A stretch of DNA of 64,000 bases from Nannochloris sp. 'desiccata' (taxonomy: Eukaryota > Chlorophyta > Trebouxiophyceae > Chlorellales > Chlorellaceae): positions 1,302,001 to 1,366,000 of the forward strand of contig JAGTXX020000011.1 in NCBI GenBank assembly GCA_019044685.2, written 5' to 3'. Within the stretch, counting starts at the first letter, position 1. The number at the start of each line of letters is the position of its first letter. The position numbers and the translations under genes were made by a program. The notes under the pieces are model-generated. The model saw only the letters and a program-made list of their open reading frames with translations. It ran no database searches and had not been told where the DNA came from. Positions 1 to 10,787 of this stretch are shown in pieces.

Positions 1-3000
1 CTGGAAGCAAGCCTCCCTTCCTGGTAAAGAAATGCTATCAACTGCAGCGTATTTTAATAACACGCGTCAAATATTTGTTGCTAAGGAGGCGTTGCAGGTG
101 TGGAAGGCTTGGAGTACAGCTCAACAACGGAGAAGGCAGGCAGCAGCGATAGGAGCGGCTGCACACCGCCACCGCCTTTTAGCAGCTTCACTTGCTCACT
201 GGAAGTTCGCTGCGAATATGAAACACCTCAGTATGTTACGTTCTGCATTAGCGGAAGGCTGGGTGGACAACTGGGGCCGAAGAAAAGCTTTTTTATCTTG
301 GAGAAGGACTGCTTGTCGGCAGCAACAGCAGCGGGACGCGTTGTTGGCCGCTGCTGGTGGTTTTGAGAACCTAAATGATAAAATGGATATAGAAATACAA
401 AAAAGCGAAGAATCTCATAGACTTCCTTGCAAATCGAAACATGCCACGTTGGCAGAAGCTGCAGAGAATCAAAGAGCAGATGCACGATTGCAGCTCACCG
501 GCCTTAAATTGTGCATCGCCGAAGCAGCCAAAGAACTAATCTTAATGCGTCCTGGACTCCGTTGGACATCATTTAAAGACGAATCTAGTGCGAATTATGG
601 TTCCATTACCTCGTTAAGGCCACTATACGATCCAGCTGCGTACTCTTCTCCAATAAAGAGACGCCGGCAGCAATACGGCAATAAGAGTGGTAGTGATCCT
701 GCTTTTGCTGCTGCAGAAGAGATCGCTGCCGACCTCTTTAATTGCAATGAAGAACTATCACACGTGGAGAATGAATGCCATGCTTTGCGTGAGAAGCTGA
801 GAAAATTGGAAGAAGACGAGGCAGCAGTGGTTGACACAGAGGCCACAAAATTTCTGGTCGCCGCACAGCAGGCAGAGCATGATGTTGCAGTTGCTATGAT
901 GGCGTTTAATGACGCAGAGAATGAATTTCGCGAAGCTCAAGTGGTTTTAGAGATAGTTAACGAAGAAATTGATGTACAGAAGACTCTCCTTTCAGAACGT
1001 TTACAGGAAGCCAGCAGTTACCGCGCTGCTGCAGATGCTGCCGCTGCTGCATTAACAAGCGCTCGAGACGAGTTCGAGACCTCTTCTACTTCTGTAGAAG
1101 TTTGGACCAGGAAAGTGACCTTAGCTGCAGCTGAATTATCTCGTGCTGCTCCAACAGCAAAGTCCGCTGCTGCTTTGAAACTGAAAGAAGCTCGACATAG
1201 ATTAGAAATGGAAAAGTTAGCAGCCACAGAAGCTCGCCAAGAAATTCCTACTCTTTTGAAAAGCTCTCAAAAAGCAGCAGAGAGGGCTCAAGAGTCAGAA
1301 ATTGCATTAATTGCAGCACAACACTCTGCGGTGGCTGCAAGTGCAGCAGAAGCATCAGCATCTTCTGAGCTCAACACAGCTCAAGCTGCTGTAACAGCTG
1401 CTGAAACTGCTCTCAAAGAAGCTCAAGAGACCGAATCTACCGCTCGTTCTGCTTACAATGCTATCATAGAAAAATCTTCGGTCGTGCGTGAGAATGCTAG
1501 ACAGGTACGTCTTCAGTTGTTCACTCGAGAACGAGAGGGAGCTCTGTTACAAGCTCAGGTAACTGAATTGGATGAACGACATGCCCAGTTTGTAGCTTTA
1601 TCTCTGGAATATCAACACAAAAATGATGAAATGGAGTTACTAGAATCGCCACTCCAGGCAGTAGCTTTGTTAAAAGAAGGTCTTCCTCTATGTTCTTTGT
1701 CGGTGGATCCCAGCAGCAGTGCCACTATTGATAGGGATAATACAAGTCTCCCAACCGCAGCTGCAAAAGCAGATGATGCGACACGAGAGAAATTGTGTAT
1801 AGACGATTCAGAGAGTAACACGTGGAGTGTCGCTACAACACCTTCATCAAGCCCTATCAAAGACCCCGGAAGCCTCACAGAAGCGAGTCGATCATTCTAT
1901 CGATCGCGCCTGCTGCGTCGTGCTATGCATGCCTTGCAGAATGAAGCAGCCCAATGGAAAGAACTCAAATTTATTTCTGCGTATGGGTATTGCGTATCTA
2001 TTCTTCCTGCTGCGTTTGAAGCGTGGAAAGAGGCTACCGCTGATGCTGTTGTTATCAACAATGCAAAGATTGAAATAGTCAAGGGGCTGTCTTCTTTGAA
2101 AGCATGGCGTAGCTACACTGCTAAAACTCAGCTGTTGCGGCAGCTTGAAGGAGAGTTTATTGAAACAAGAGAACGGTAAGAAAGTCATCTCTTTGTTTAT
2201 TTTTATTCGGTCCTCAATGTTTGGTCTGTCCTTCTGCTTTATGCCGTCTGCCACTGATTCTGTTTTGGTGGTTTTTCCCTCCATTTTATTGCAGGCAAAA
2301 GAAGGCTGCATGCTTTACTATGCTGCGCAATAATGCAGATACTCAACAAAGACACCGATGTGCTCTTGAAACAGCTGTGTCATCCCGCCGTTCTTCTCTT
2401 TTTAAAGCTTGGCGAATATGGACGACTGAACAGCGCCAGCTGTCGGAAACGCTGCACGTTGCTTTAGAGCGCAAGCGCCTTCGCTGTCTCTCTTCGCACA
2501 TGCAAGAATGGCGCATAGCCTCTCACAACGACGCTCTCTTACGCCGTGTATTCACTGCAGCGAGTGACAGATGGCGTGCCTGTCTCGGCGCTGCTGGCTA
2601 TGAGGCTGAATTTTCTTTACTGCAACAAGGTTTTGCTGCTTGGCAAGTCGCAGCCCACGTCCAGCGCGAAGAACGACGCGACGGTGTGCTAGCTCTTGCA
2701 GCTGAGAGTACGCGTGAAAGAGCTTTATTATCTTCAGCCTTTACTGCGCTTAAAAGGGAAGCAGAGTGGGCTAATGAAAGAGGAAGCTATCTTCCATTGG
2801 CGCATGCCTTATTTCTCTCCTGGCGGGAAGCAACTTTGACTTCACGATCGCACATGGCATCCCTTGCAGCACAGCAGCACTATGAATATTCACTTAAAGA
2901 GAAAGTTTTGACTGTATGGAGTGATAACGCAACTGCAACTGCCTGCAGGGTGTCTGTCTTCTATTTGAAATGGCAAGTCGATCACAAGCGGAGGTCGGTG

Positions 3001-3351
3001 CTTGCGGCATGGAGGCAGATTATTGCAAAGAAACAAAAGTGGGAATCGCGCCGTGTTGAAGCTGAGGTATTGCGTAGTAAACACAGCTCTCCCCTTGCAT
3101 CCGGAGCCCTAGATGTTGGTGAGGTTGGTTTTCAGCAGCAGCCTCACCATGTCCACTGGGTGACTCCCCACAACAATAGTGCTGGTACCTTCAACACCTC
3201 TGCTGCTGGTACAACGCCTAGCACCGGGGCACGGTCTGTCACGCCTTTAATGTGCGGTTCAAGTGATTCGTGGCATGCCAAGGCAGCAGAATGGAGGCAA
3301 CGGCAGGAATTATATAGTGGCGGTGATCGTGGTGCAGCTGCTAGCAATTAA
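1..3351 (+). CDS. Sfi1-like W-repeat and coiled-coil protein (5' partial)
   Basis: The frame is open from the first bases of the window, so the gene probably starts upstream; the first ATG is at 32. One GT-AG intron lies at 2176-2294, with exons to 2175 and 2295-3351, giving about 1066 residues from that ATG. The N-terminal ~110 residues and nearly all of exon 2 carry spaced aromatic repeats of the type AFxxW or LxxWR every 20-35 residues. This resembles Sfi1 repeats, which form long helices that bind centrin at centrosomes, basal bodies or spindle poles. Between them (about residues 225-540) lies a long Ala/Glu-rich coiled coil. The family name rests on the repeat pattern only. A centrin-binding or cytoskeletal role is inferred, and another W-repeat coiled-coil protein is possible. 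The gene converges on NDUFB10. Confidence 0.6.
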
Positions 3352-3533
3352 ATCGACTTTTCCCCCTCCTATTTATTCGACTTGATTATTTGACCAGTTG
3401 ATAGATGTAAAATATTACTGTTGGTCAATTAGAACAGGTTACATGTAGGAGGTAATAACAAGCAGCAGCAAATAGTAGGAAAGAGTACAGAAAGATGATG
3501 AGGAGCAAAAAAAGGAAAGGGAGGCGCTTCAAC

Positions 3534-4002
3534 TTAAGACCAAGAGGCCTTGTCATTTGCACCAGCGTTGGCTCTAGCAATTCCTGTACCCTTAATAGAT
3601 TCCATATACTTCAATGCCAACTGCAAATTAATAGTGGAAGAGTGTTTAGAAGAGGTATCAAAAGAAAAATATTAAGCAGCGGTCATTGTCAACGGTAGCG
3701 ATGACTTACCTCCTTGCAATCAGTCACAAAATTCGTTCCCGACTCTTTATAGCATTTCACTAATTTCGTTCGAAGTAACTGCAATGAATTAAAATTGATG
3801 GTGGTTGGCAACATGCTCAGCAGCAAATAAACAGGTCCTTAGTTTCACTGATTTCATGCTTTACCTTGGCTTCTGCCACTTTGACGTATTCCTCTGCTAC
3901 TGCAGCTTCTCTATGCTTAAAGTATACTACAGGATCTTTGTATTTATTGTCAGGGTCGTAATTTTTAGGTTCCTCTGGCGGGTTTACTGCGACAAAAGGC
4001 AT
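3534..4002 (-). CDS. NDUFB10: Mitochondrial complex I subunit NDUFB10 (PDSW)
   Basis: Three short exons on the minus strand (4002-3865, 3778-3710, 3620-3534) join in frame to a 97-aa protein. The introns are GT-AG with acceptors ending TTGCAG/TTTGCAG-like. The N-terminus has the block YDPDNKYKDPV followed by a charged helix, and exon 2 contains KLVKCYKESGTN. This is the pattern of plant-type NDUFB10, an accessory membrane-arm subunit of NADH:ubiquinone oxidoreductase. The second exon supplies a pair of cysteines (KCY and DCKE) of the kind used for disulfides in intermembrane-space subunits. Length matches the plant family (about 100 aa). Only exon 1 is long enough to be seen as an ORF, so exons 2 and 3 were recovered by splice-site and phase matching. 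It is divergent from the PIG-Y gene. Confidence 0.8.
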
Positions 4003-4285
4003 TTTGAATTACTTTAATTAAGCCTCTCCAAGTTAATGGCTCGCCTATAGCTCCTTTGGATTATCCCAAGTTTATATTGAGTAAAATTAAAGCATTTGGC
4101 TTGAAGAAACCGTGTTTTTTATCCATTTTGAGAGGTACCGAAGTTTGCTATAGCTGTATGTAGGGTACAAAAGAGCCAATAATTTCGCATACTAATTAGC
4201 GCTGCCTCTTTGATTAGCTCAGTGCACAATACGACATCATGATTAATCCATCGCAGCAGGTTTGAGGGCTAGATCGTCACCAAGC

Positions 4286-5139
4286 ATGTCGGCTGTAGAG
4301 GGATCAAAAATCGAGACCCTCGAGCGAAATTGGAGACGGGTGGCTTCAACGCACACTTTACAGGTATGTCAGTCTCTATGCGATGTCCTGACATTTCGTC
4401 GGTACTTACAGTATAATTACTCCATTGATCAAGCAAAGCCAACTTCTTTATTATTTTCCGCCACCGTTCATCGTCTCTTACTAGCAGCGCTAATTTCACC
4501 ATACCTATAGGATTTGATGAGCGCTGATGAACTTCCTGCGGAAACAGGAATGAGCATTAAACTGCTTCTGTCAGGGTAAGTTGACACGAACGTGTTTTAT
4601 TGTTGGCCTTCAAGAAATATATAAAGTTAATGTCAACCCCCTCTCTTTAACCGCTCTATCTCCCTTTTACAGGACATTGCTGATCGTAGCAGGGGTTGCA
4701 TGCCTTGTATTAGGCATATTTAGCTTTGGGGTAGGAAAACTGGTGAACCGTTGTGTTGGGCAGCTGAATTTTGCTTCCTGCAAGTAAATAGCCGTTATCA
4801 TTCAAATTATTTTACCGCCGCCTTTATTTTCAAATTCATGCAGGCACACTGGTTGCTTCCAGAATCCAACATCGCTCTGATTAGGGCAATTAGAGATGAT
4901 AAATACTATCATTTGCTTTTTCCTGCAATGGTACCTGTCACAATAATTGCTGTAAGTCTTCATAATTTTAGAATATGTTCTCCCGTGATAGACTGCTTCT
5001 CGAGGCTGAGCATAGTATCTGCTTGCAATTTTTCTCCCTCATTTCTCAGCACTGCTGAATATAATTTAAACCCTCTAATTTGTTCCTGCAGATATTCGTC
5101 AATTGGTTTAGTATGAAGCTATTCCGGCACAACTCTTAG
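4286..5139 (+). CDS. PIGY: GPI-GlcNAc transferase subunit PIG-Y
   Basis: Five exons: 4286-4363, 4511-4575, 4673 to about 4730 (or 4742), 4844-4951 and 5092-5139, giving about 118 aa. Phases agree at every junction. The exon 3 donor is ambiguous (GTAGGA at 4731 or GTGAAC at 4743, both in phase). Two hydrophobic segments are visible: one in exon 3 (TLLIVAGVACLVLG) and one across exons 4-5. The end, LLFPAMVPVTII then MKLFRHNS, closely matches the conserved C-terminus of PIG-Y. PIG-Y is a small ER membrane subunit of the complex that adds GlcNAc to phosphatidylinositol, the first step of GPI-anchor synthesis. The N-terminal ~45 residues are hydrophilic, making it longer than the animal protein (71 aa). 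Confidence 0.75.
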
Positions 5140-5480
5140 GAACAAAAAAGGAGGTTTGACTTTTGGTCAACATTGTGCATAGCTTTGAAGAGAAGCCTCG
5201 AAGAGAAGAGAGATTTAACAACGAGAATTCCGCAGATCGGCGCAATTTTAAATTAAGCAATTTCTACGGATATTGCTGTGTGCTTCACTGATAATTAACG
5301 CCGCTGCGAGTCCTTATCTGAAGTGATCTTCATCGAAGGTGAGACCAATTATATTTTATTCGCAGCGTCTATGGAGCTCTCGCTCGCTTTGATTTGCCTG
5401 AGTGACTGTCTTCCTAGGAGGGTGCCACGCAAATTGCTCTTTTTTCACCTAGCGCTCTCAACTTTTCTCATGCAGGCAAA
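5140..5480 (+). other. Intergenic region and probable leader intron of the PHD gene
   Basis: No coding potential is seen. A GTGAGA donor at 5339 and a CATGCAG acceptor ending at 5475 would define a 137-bp intron in the 5' leader, ending five bases before the ATG at 5481. The rest is presumably the promoter of the PHD gene and the 3' end of PIG-Y. Confidence 0.4.
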
Positions 5481-8027
5481 ATGGAGAATCACAACTTCGC
5501 TGCCAAACGCCCGACAGACTTCCTTGGCGATCTTCCTGAATTTAACTTTGCGGAGGATGACATTGGAGGCGATGGCTTAAACCTTCAATTTTTTAACTTC
5601 TCGCCAAATTATCTAAATCCTCTAGCTGGCCTAGAGAACAATTGGCTGGCAAGCCCTTGGCCTAGAGGGGCAGCAGCTACTACCCCTCAAGATCACTTGA
5701 ACCTTCGCCTAGCTATGCAACCAACAGCAGTGCTGCTGAACTCCGCAGCTAGTCCTAAACAAAGGGGTATTGCTAGAAACCTGGATGCCTTCTCTCCTCG
5801 TGGAGCAGCAACTACCCCCCAAAGAAAGCTGCCTGCTTTTCCCCTGCTTGGACCTCCAAGTCGCGCCACAGTAGGTACTCAAACCAGTCCTGGACTCGAG
5901 TGCAATGCACACTTCTACGGGAAAACCAAGCCTGCAGCGAAGGCACCCCAGTCTTTTGCTACAGAGCCCATAGCTGGCAACAAGAACCACAACCAGCGAA
6001 TCAAGAAGAGAAACACGTTTTCGCAACAGGGTGCTTCTCTGCCTCCTTTACCTAAGAAGGCAAAAAAAGTAGCTCCGGCTGTGGCGGTGACCTCTAGGCT
6101 TTCTTCCCAGCCCAGCAGCGCACTGTCTCCAATTAATAACAACGCTCCTGCAGTTCATGAGATCACTGGTACGTCTCTCCCTTTGAACGCACGAATCCCT
6201 AGTCGTGGCGCAAAAGCACTCACTCTCGCTAAATCGGGACCTTCTACAGGCGCTGCCAATACCAACAATAAAAGACTTTCAGCTCGGCCTCCTCGTAAAA
6301 CCAAAAAGGCTCGTGCAGTGCCCGAAGCAACTACGTCAACTGCTGGTCCTGCCTTCCAAGGCAATAATAAAGTTAATAAGCTGGACTCTACCGCACCTTT
6401 AGTCTTCCCGCTTAAAGTTCCTTATCCTCCTTCGCTCAATCTTCTTCCCGCAGCTGCAATTACAGCACTTCCCAGTTCTGGACACATCAGCGGTACCACC
6501 TCCAAATCTACCTACGATTCACTGATGTGTGAAGTGTGTGGCCTTGGTGAACCTGATGAAAGCATTATTCTCTGCGATGGATGCGACCTTGGCTATCATA
6601 TGGGATGCTTATGTCCTGCGTTAACGCAGGTGCCTGCTGGTGCGTGGTTCTGTGACTGCTGCTGTAATGAAATGGCCGCAGAACTCAACCGCCAGCGCCA
6701 GCAGCAGCCGGCAGCACATCCCCGCCAATACTTGGCTGCCGGTGTAACTGCCCTCCGCCCTCCTCCTGCTCGTCGCACTCCTGCTTCTACTCTGCAGCAG
6801 CAGCAGCAGCAGCAGCCTGTGTTTGGCCCTATCAACAAACGTGTCTCGCGACTCATCATCTATTTCAGTTCCACCGACCCTCCTGTGAGACCTACCTACC
6901 ACGCTCATGCGCAGCTTCAAGTCCTCATCTTCCTCGCAGAACATGGAGATTCAACTACGACTCGTATACGATTACATCACGGTAATAATAAGTGCACTGC
7001 TAATGCTGTAGGCAAGTTATTTGCTGCTGGGGTTATACATAAAGTACAAAGCAGTACAAATGAATGTGTGTATGCGCTGGATCCTACTGTTCTTCCTTAT
7101 GTAGAACAATGGAAGGAGAGGCTGCAAGCGTACGCTCGGGCTCTTGAAGCTCAAAAGAAAATCTCCTCCGATCTTTTGTCTCTTCTCCGTTCAACCGAAC
7201 CTCTCCCACTCTCCGATCTCCGTCAAGCTCAACTGCAGACGCTGGTTTTATTAGCGCAGCTCAGACCCTCTACCATTCCCGAAATCCGAGGGCACTTGGA
7301 TGGCAATGTAACATTTGGTCATCGTATACTGGCCCCTTTACTCAAAGCTGGTCTTGTTACTTGTAAAGAAGGAATTCGTGCAGGTCTCACGAAGTATGCG
7401 CTCGATCCTGATGTCATGCCGTACATCAATGAATTCGAAAGGAAGCTGCAACAACATCAAATAGCGCGGAACACTGCTGCTGCTGCTGCTGCTCAGCCTA
7501 CAGCACCCCCTCCTTCTCTTTCAAACCCTCCCCATAAGAACGATCACCATCGTCAACAACAGCAGGAACCACAGCAGCCTCAGCCTCGTGCGAGTGATCT
7601 TCCTTTAAGCTTCGCCAACCTTTTCAACGTTCTCTGCTTCGACAACAACGATGAAGAGGATGAAACCCCTCCGTATAATTTAAATCGCCGTATTCAGCTG
7701 CAAGCTCTTGTCCATCTTGGAGAACATGGAGAGGCGACTATTGCCTTTCTTAAAGAAATGTATTTCAGTGACAATGCCACTACACCGAGTGTACCAGTCG
7801 TTGCTTGTCAGCTCTTTGATATGTGGAGGGCCGGTATGCTCCATCGTGAAAGGCTTACCTCAATGGGGACTCCATATATGTATAGACTTGCCCCTACTAT
7901 GCAGAAATACCTTTCTATTTGGAAGAAAAAGCTGGAGAGTGATGACTTGAAGCGTAACGCTTCTGCTATTGCTACTAAGAAGGAAGAAGAAATGAAAAGG
8001 AAAGCTACTGCAGCCAAGGCCAAGTAA
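5481..8027 (+). CDS. PHD-finger protein with three winged-helix-like repeats
   Basis: Single 848-aa coding exon. Residues 1-340 are low-complexity and rich in Pro, Ala, Ser and Lys with basic clusters, consistent with a nuclear protein. Residues ~350-395 form a PHD finger with Cys-x2-Cys pairs, GYHMGC and a final WFCDCCC, matching the C4HC3 zinc ligand order; such domains usually read histone H3 tails. Three related ~80-residue modules follow (about 473-555, 580-660, 735-825). Each starts with QLQxLxxL, has a middle LxxAGxxxxxx helix-wing segment, and ends YALDPxVxPYxxxWxxxL or similar. They look like tandem winged-helix folds. Poly-Gln and poly-Ala runs link them. A chromatin or transcription role is inferred; the full architecture is not one I recognise. 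Confidence 0.65.
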   Translation: MENHNFAAKRPTDFLGDLPEFNFAEDDIGGDGLNLQFFNFSPNYLNPLAGLENNWLASPWPRGAAATTPQDHLNLRLAMQPTAVLLNSAASPKQRGIARNLDAFSPRGAATTPQRKLPAFPLLGPPSRATVGTQTSPGLECNAHFYGKTKPAAKAPQSFATEPIAGNKNHNQRIKKRNTFSQQGASLPPLPKKAKKVAPAVAVTSRLSSQPSSALSPINNNAPAVHEITGTSLPLNARIPSRGAKALTLAKSGPSTGAANTNNKRLSARPPRKTKKARAVPEATTSTAGPAFQGNNKVNKLDSTAPLVFPLKVPYPPSLNLLPAAAITALPSSGHISGTTSKSTYDSLMCEVCGLGEPDESIILCDGCDLGYHMGCLCPALTQVPAGAWFCDCCCNEMAAELNRQRQQQPAAHPRQYLAAGVTALRPPPARRTPASTLQQQQQQQPVFGPINKRVSRLIIYFSSTDPPVRPTYHAHAQLQVLIFLAEHGDSTTTRIRLHHGNNKCTANAVGKLFAAGVIHKVQSSTNECVYALDPTVLPYVEQWKERLQAYARALEAQKKISSDLLSLLRSTEPLPLSDLRQAQLQTLVLLAQLRPSTIPEIRGHLDGNVTFGHRILAPLLKAGLVTCKEGIRAGLTKYALDPDVMPYINEFERKLQQHQIARNTAAAAAAQPTAPPPSLSNPPHKNDHHRQQQQEPQQPQPRASDLPLSFANLFNVLCFDNNDEEDETPPYNLNRRIQLQALVHLGEHGEATIAFLKEMYFSDNATTPSVPVVACQLFDMWRAGMLHRERLTSMGTPYMYRLAPTMQKYLSIWKKKLESDDLKRNASAIATKKEEEMKRKATAAKAK

Positions 8028-8528
8028 ATTAACCTGTGACTACTAAGCCAACTAAAAATAATTTTCAATGGTATACTATGATATATATATAAATATATAA
8101 AGCAGCATGCTGCTTTTCTCTCCCCCCCCAACCCCCCGCCCTTTTTCTTGTTAAACTAATTTTTTTTGCTGAACTCCATCCCATTTCCCGTATCGATCAA
8201 GTGTATAAATATTTCAAGTAGGTCAAGAAAATCAGTGTGTTACTTCTTACCTTCGTTTTCTCCCCAATTCTTCTCCCGCCCTAATGAATGACTATTTTAT
8301 TTTATTTTTTCCCCTTTTGCCATGATCTGAACAGAAGTACTTCTATAATACTAGCAACAGCGAGCAGCGTAGCGTACTTAAATCCGCTTATAAAGTATGT
8401 AGTAGCATTTAAAAGGAACCCAAGGGAAAATAGTATATAGCTATAAATGTAAAGCTAACTACAAATAAAAATATAACAAATTAATCGACGCCAATATATC
8501 TGATAATCTATTTTTTGAAATTTTTCTC
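8028..8528. other. Convergent 3' intergenic region with an 18-bp palindrome
   Basis: AT-rich spacer between two gene ends. It holds an (AT)n tract at about 8078-8100, a perfect 18-bp palindrome at 8099-8116 centred on GCATGC and followed by T-rich sequence, and a C-rich run at 8123-8141. No gene is seen. Confidence 0.5.
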
Positions 8529-9540
8529 TCAAGCCCAGAACTTGGGCTTCCTCTTAGGCATCAAATCACTGAACTCCAATTCATTAATCTTTGCAGCCAC
8601 AATGAAATCATTCTCAGTCAACCCACCAACAGCGTGTGTACTCACCTCGGCACGCACATTGTTAAATCCAGTCAAATGCAAATCGGGGTGGTGACCCTCC
8701 GCCTCGGCAACCTCTCCAATTCTCTTCATTAATTCCAATGCAGTGTTGAAATTACGAGTCTTCCAGTCACATGCAATGCATTGTATACCGTCCGCGGTGG
8801 TGGAGACCCTCCATCCAGGGCATTGAAGCCGTAAACGATTGATTTCTGTCTCGTCAAGCTTTGGGACGTTGCCGCCTTCGCAGGGAAGGCATTTCTTATT
8901 TTTCAGGCCAGTGATTTCACCCATGGCTTCCGGAGGACGGATAATGTGCTCTGTGTCGTAGTTACCTAAAACTTTTTCACTGAAATTGCTGGCTAATTCG
9001 CCAGCAGTGGGATCACGAGCACCGAAATCCTGTAGAGAAGGGGAGAAAATAAAATTAAACAAATTAAAGCGGGAAAGTAAATTATAAGCTGGTAGTTGTT
9101 CTTGGCAATAATTAAACAGAATGGTGTCCAGTTTACTTGACAAATTATACACGTGGTTATCAACGCACCTCTCCTACAAAGGCACGCTCGGATTTCGCGT
9201 CAAAGCCAGCGTAGCAACGCAAAGAACCTCTGCTGACAGGACGGGCAGCGGAGGCGGTAGCAGCACGCTGAAAAGAGGGGAGAGAAAGAACAATTAAAAA
9301 GATGACAAATAAGTTTTGATACATTTATTGTCTATACCGTGTTTCAAATAGTATATTCTAAGACTAACCAAGACGTTTGCTGCTCGAGAGCTGGATGACA
9401 AGGCACCTGCGGTGGTGGGGATGGGTGGGAGGAGGAAGTATTTTAAGCCAAAACTAAATTCTAAAGGAACAGCCTAGGACGAGTGTTCAGGCACCATATG
9501 CAATCAACAGCATATCGAACTCACCCAGAGAGCGTTGCAT
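8529..9540 (-). CDS. PCD: Pterin-4a-carbinolamine dehydratase, plastid-targeted
   Basis: Four exons on the minus strand (9540-9525, 9406-9369, 9267-9169, 9029-8529) join in phase to 217 aa. The first ~50 residues are rich in Ser, Ala and Arg and lack acids, as in a plastid (or mitochondrial) transit peptide. The C-terminal ~100 residues carry the DCoH/PCD core: GEVAEAEGHHPDLHLTGFNN followed by VRAEVSTHAVGGLTENDFI. The double His is the catalytic signature of enzymes that dehydrate 4a-hydroxytetrahydrobiopterin, and in plants a related protein supports Moco or folate-dependent chemistry. The block between leader and core (about residues 60-120), with two CxxC-like cysteines, is as in plant PCD-like proteins. 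It is divergent from plastid L34. Confidence 0.8.
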
Positions 9541-9924
9541 TACAAGAACGGAACTAGTGCGAGTCAGGGCACGCTTCCAGAGAATTGTAAATGGGGAATG
9601 TGTAAAAAAAGAGGCAAATATCTGCCTTTCCCTGCTGTTACAAGCGGTAATTACCACAATGTGGTCGAATTATGGATGAATTAGCATCCGAGGCATGCAT
9701 TTGAGCTTCTTTTAATCGTTGTAGACCTCAGAATGGTAGTGCTGTACCCTCAAGCCACCATCTGCTGAAAGCCTCAAACACAAAGCAGGATAATTGCCGT
9801 TTTTCACCTTTGAATTGGTCATTCATCGTCATCGTAATTAAGTAAAATAAGCAGCCGCCGCGGTTGATAATTAATTGGGCTTTCGCCATCACATTTTTTC
9901 GCTCCATCGGGATATATAATAAGG
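9541..9924. promoter_or_regulatory. Divergent promoter region, PCD / plastid L34
   Basis: The 384 bp between two start codons on opposite strands must hold both promoters and leaders. A TATATAATAAGG stretch sits just before the L34 start codon. Two plastid-protein genes sharing one control region would fit co-expression, but no specific binding site can be supported. Confidence 0.4.
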
Positions 9925-10500
9925 ATGGCTGTGAGAGCACAGGCATTCAAGGCGCCTGTCGCCCAAACTACCAGGGTCACTATGCCCCGCACTGCTTTCG
10001 CCAAGGCTCCTCTCAGGATGTCTCGCCCCGCTCAGCTGCAGTCTGAATTCCTTAGCCCTGTGGCATCACTCAAGGGACTCTGCGCCTCTTTCACACGTAA
10101 GTTCGACAAGGATATTACGTTGATATTATGGATCAAGACACTACATTTGGATGTCGAGAAATTAGTAGCACGGGTCGTTCCTTATGACAATTTCGCCATG
10201 CAATCTAACTGGCTCGCATTTCTCACTCACTTTTTTTTAACACTGATTCATTAATTCTATGCAGAGATGGTGTTTGATCCCATTCGCCGTGCTTGCTCTG
10301 GAATTCGCTTACCCCTTTTAATTGAATGCAATAAAAAGAAGGGACTTGGCTGCACTCTTGGCGGAACTCGTAGGAAGCGGGCTCGTGTCTCTGGCTTTAG
10401 GGCAAGGATGGCAACTGTTGGTGGCCGTAAGGTCCTTGCTGCTCGCCGCAAGAAAGGAAGACACGCTCTTGCCCCTGGTGGCATGCCCATCCGCAAGTAA
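9925..10500 (+). CDS. RPL34: Plastid 50S ribosomal protein L34 (nuclear-encoded)
   Basis: Two exons, 9925-10096 and 10265-10500, joined in phase, encode 135 aa. The N-terminal ~57 residues are rich in Ala, Arg, Ser and Thr with almost no acidic residues, typical of a chloroplast transit peptide. The C-terminus has the L34 core, [20 protein letters not shown] then [16 protein letters not shown], which matches the bacterial-type bL34 signature. The protein belongs to the large subunit of the plastid ribosome. A nuclear location for this gene is expected in the green lineage, whereas red-type plastids usually encode L34 themselves, which helps place the organism. Length is normal once the leader is removed. 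Confidence 0.9.
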
Positions 10501-10787
10501 ATAGTACAGTTTTTAAATAAATATACATAGAATACTCTCTGCCAAATATGTTGCACTATATTAGAAGAGAAATACAACCACAATTTTTTATGTTTTACAC
10601 GCATGTAATACACTAGATATACAAATTAACACCACTTTATACTATAAATGCACAGCCAATCTACATTATACACTCTATTCATATAAAATTTTAGCTTACT
10701 TGCTTGACTTGGATTATTTCATGTAGCCCAACCCAACCCCGGCCTCGGTGAGCAGGAGCTGTCAAGAAGACATTTTAACAAATTTGG

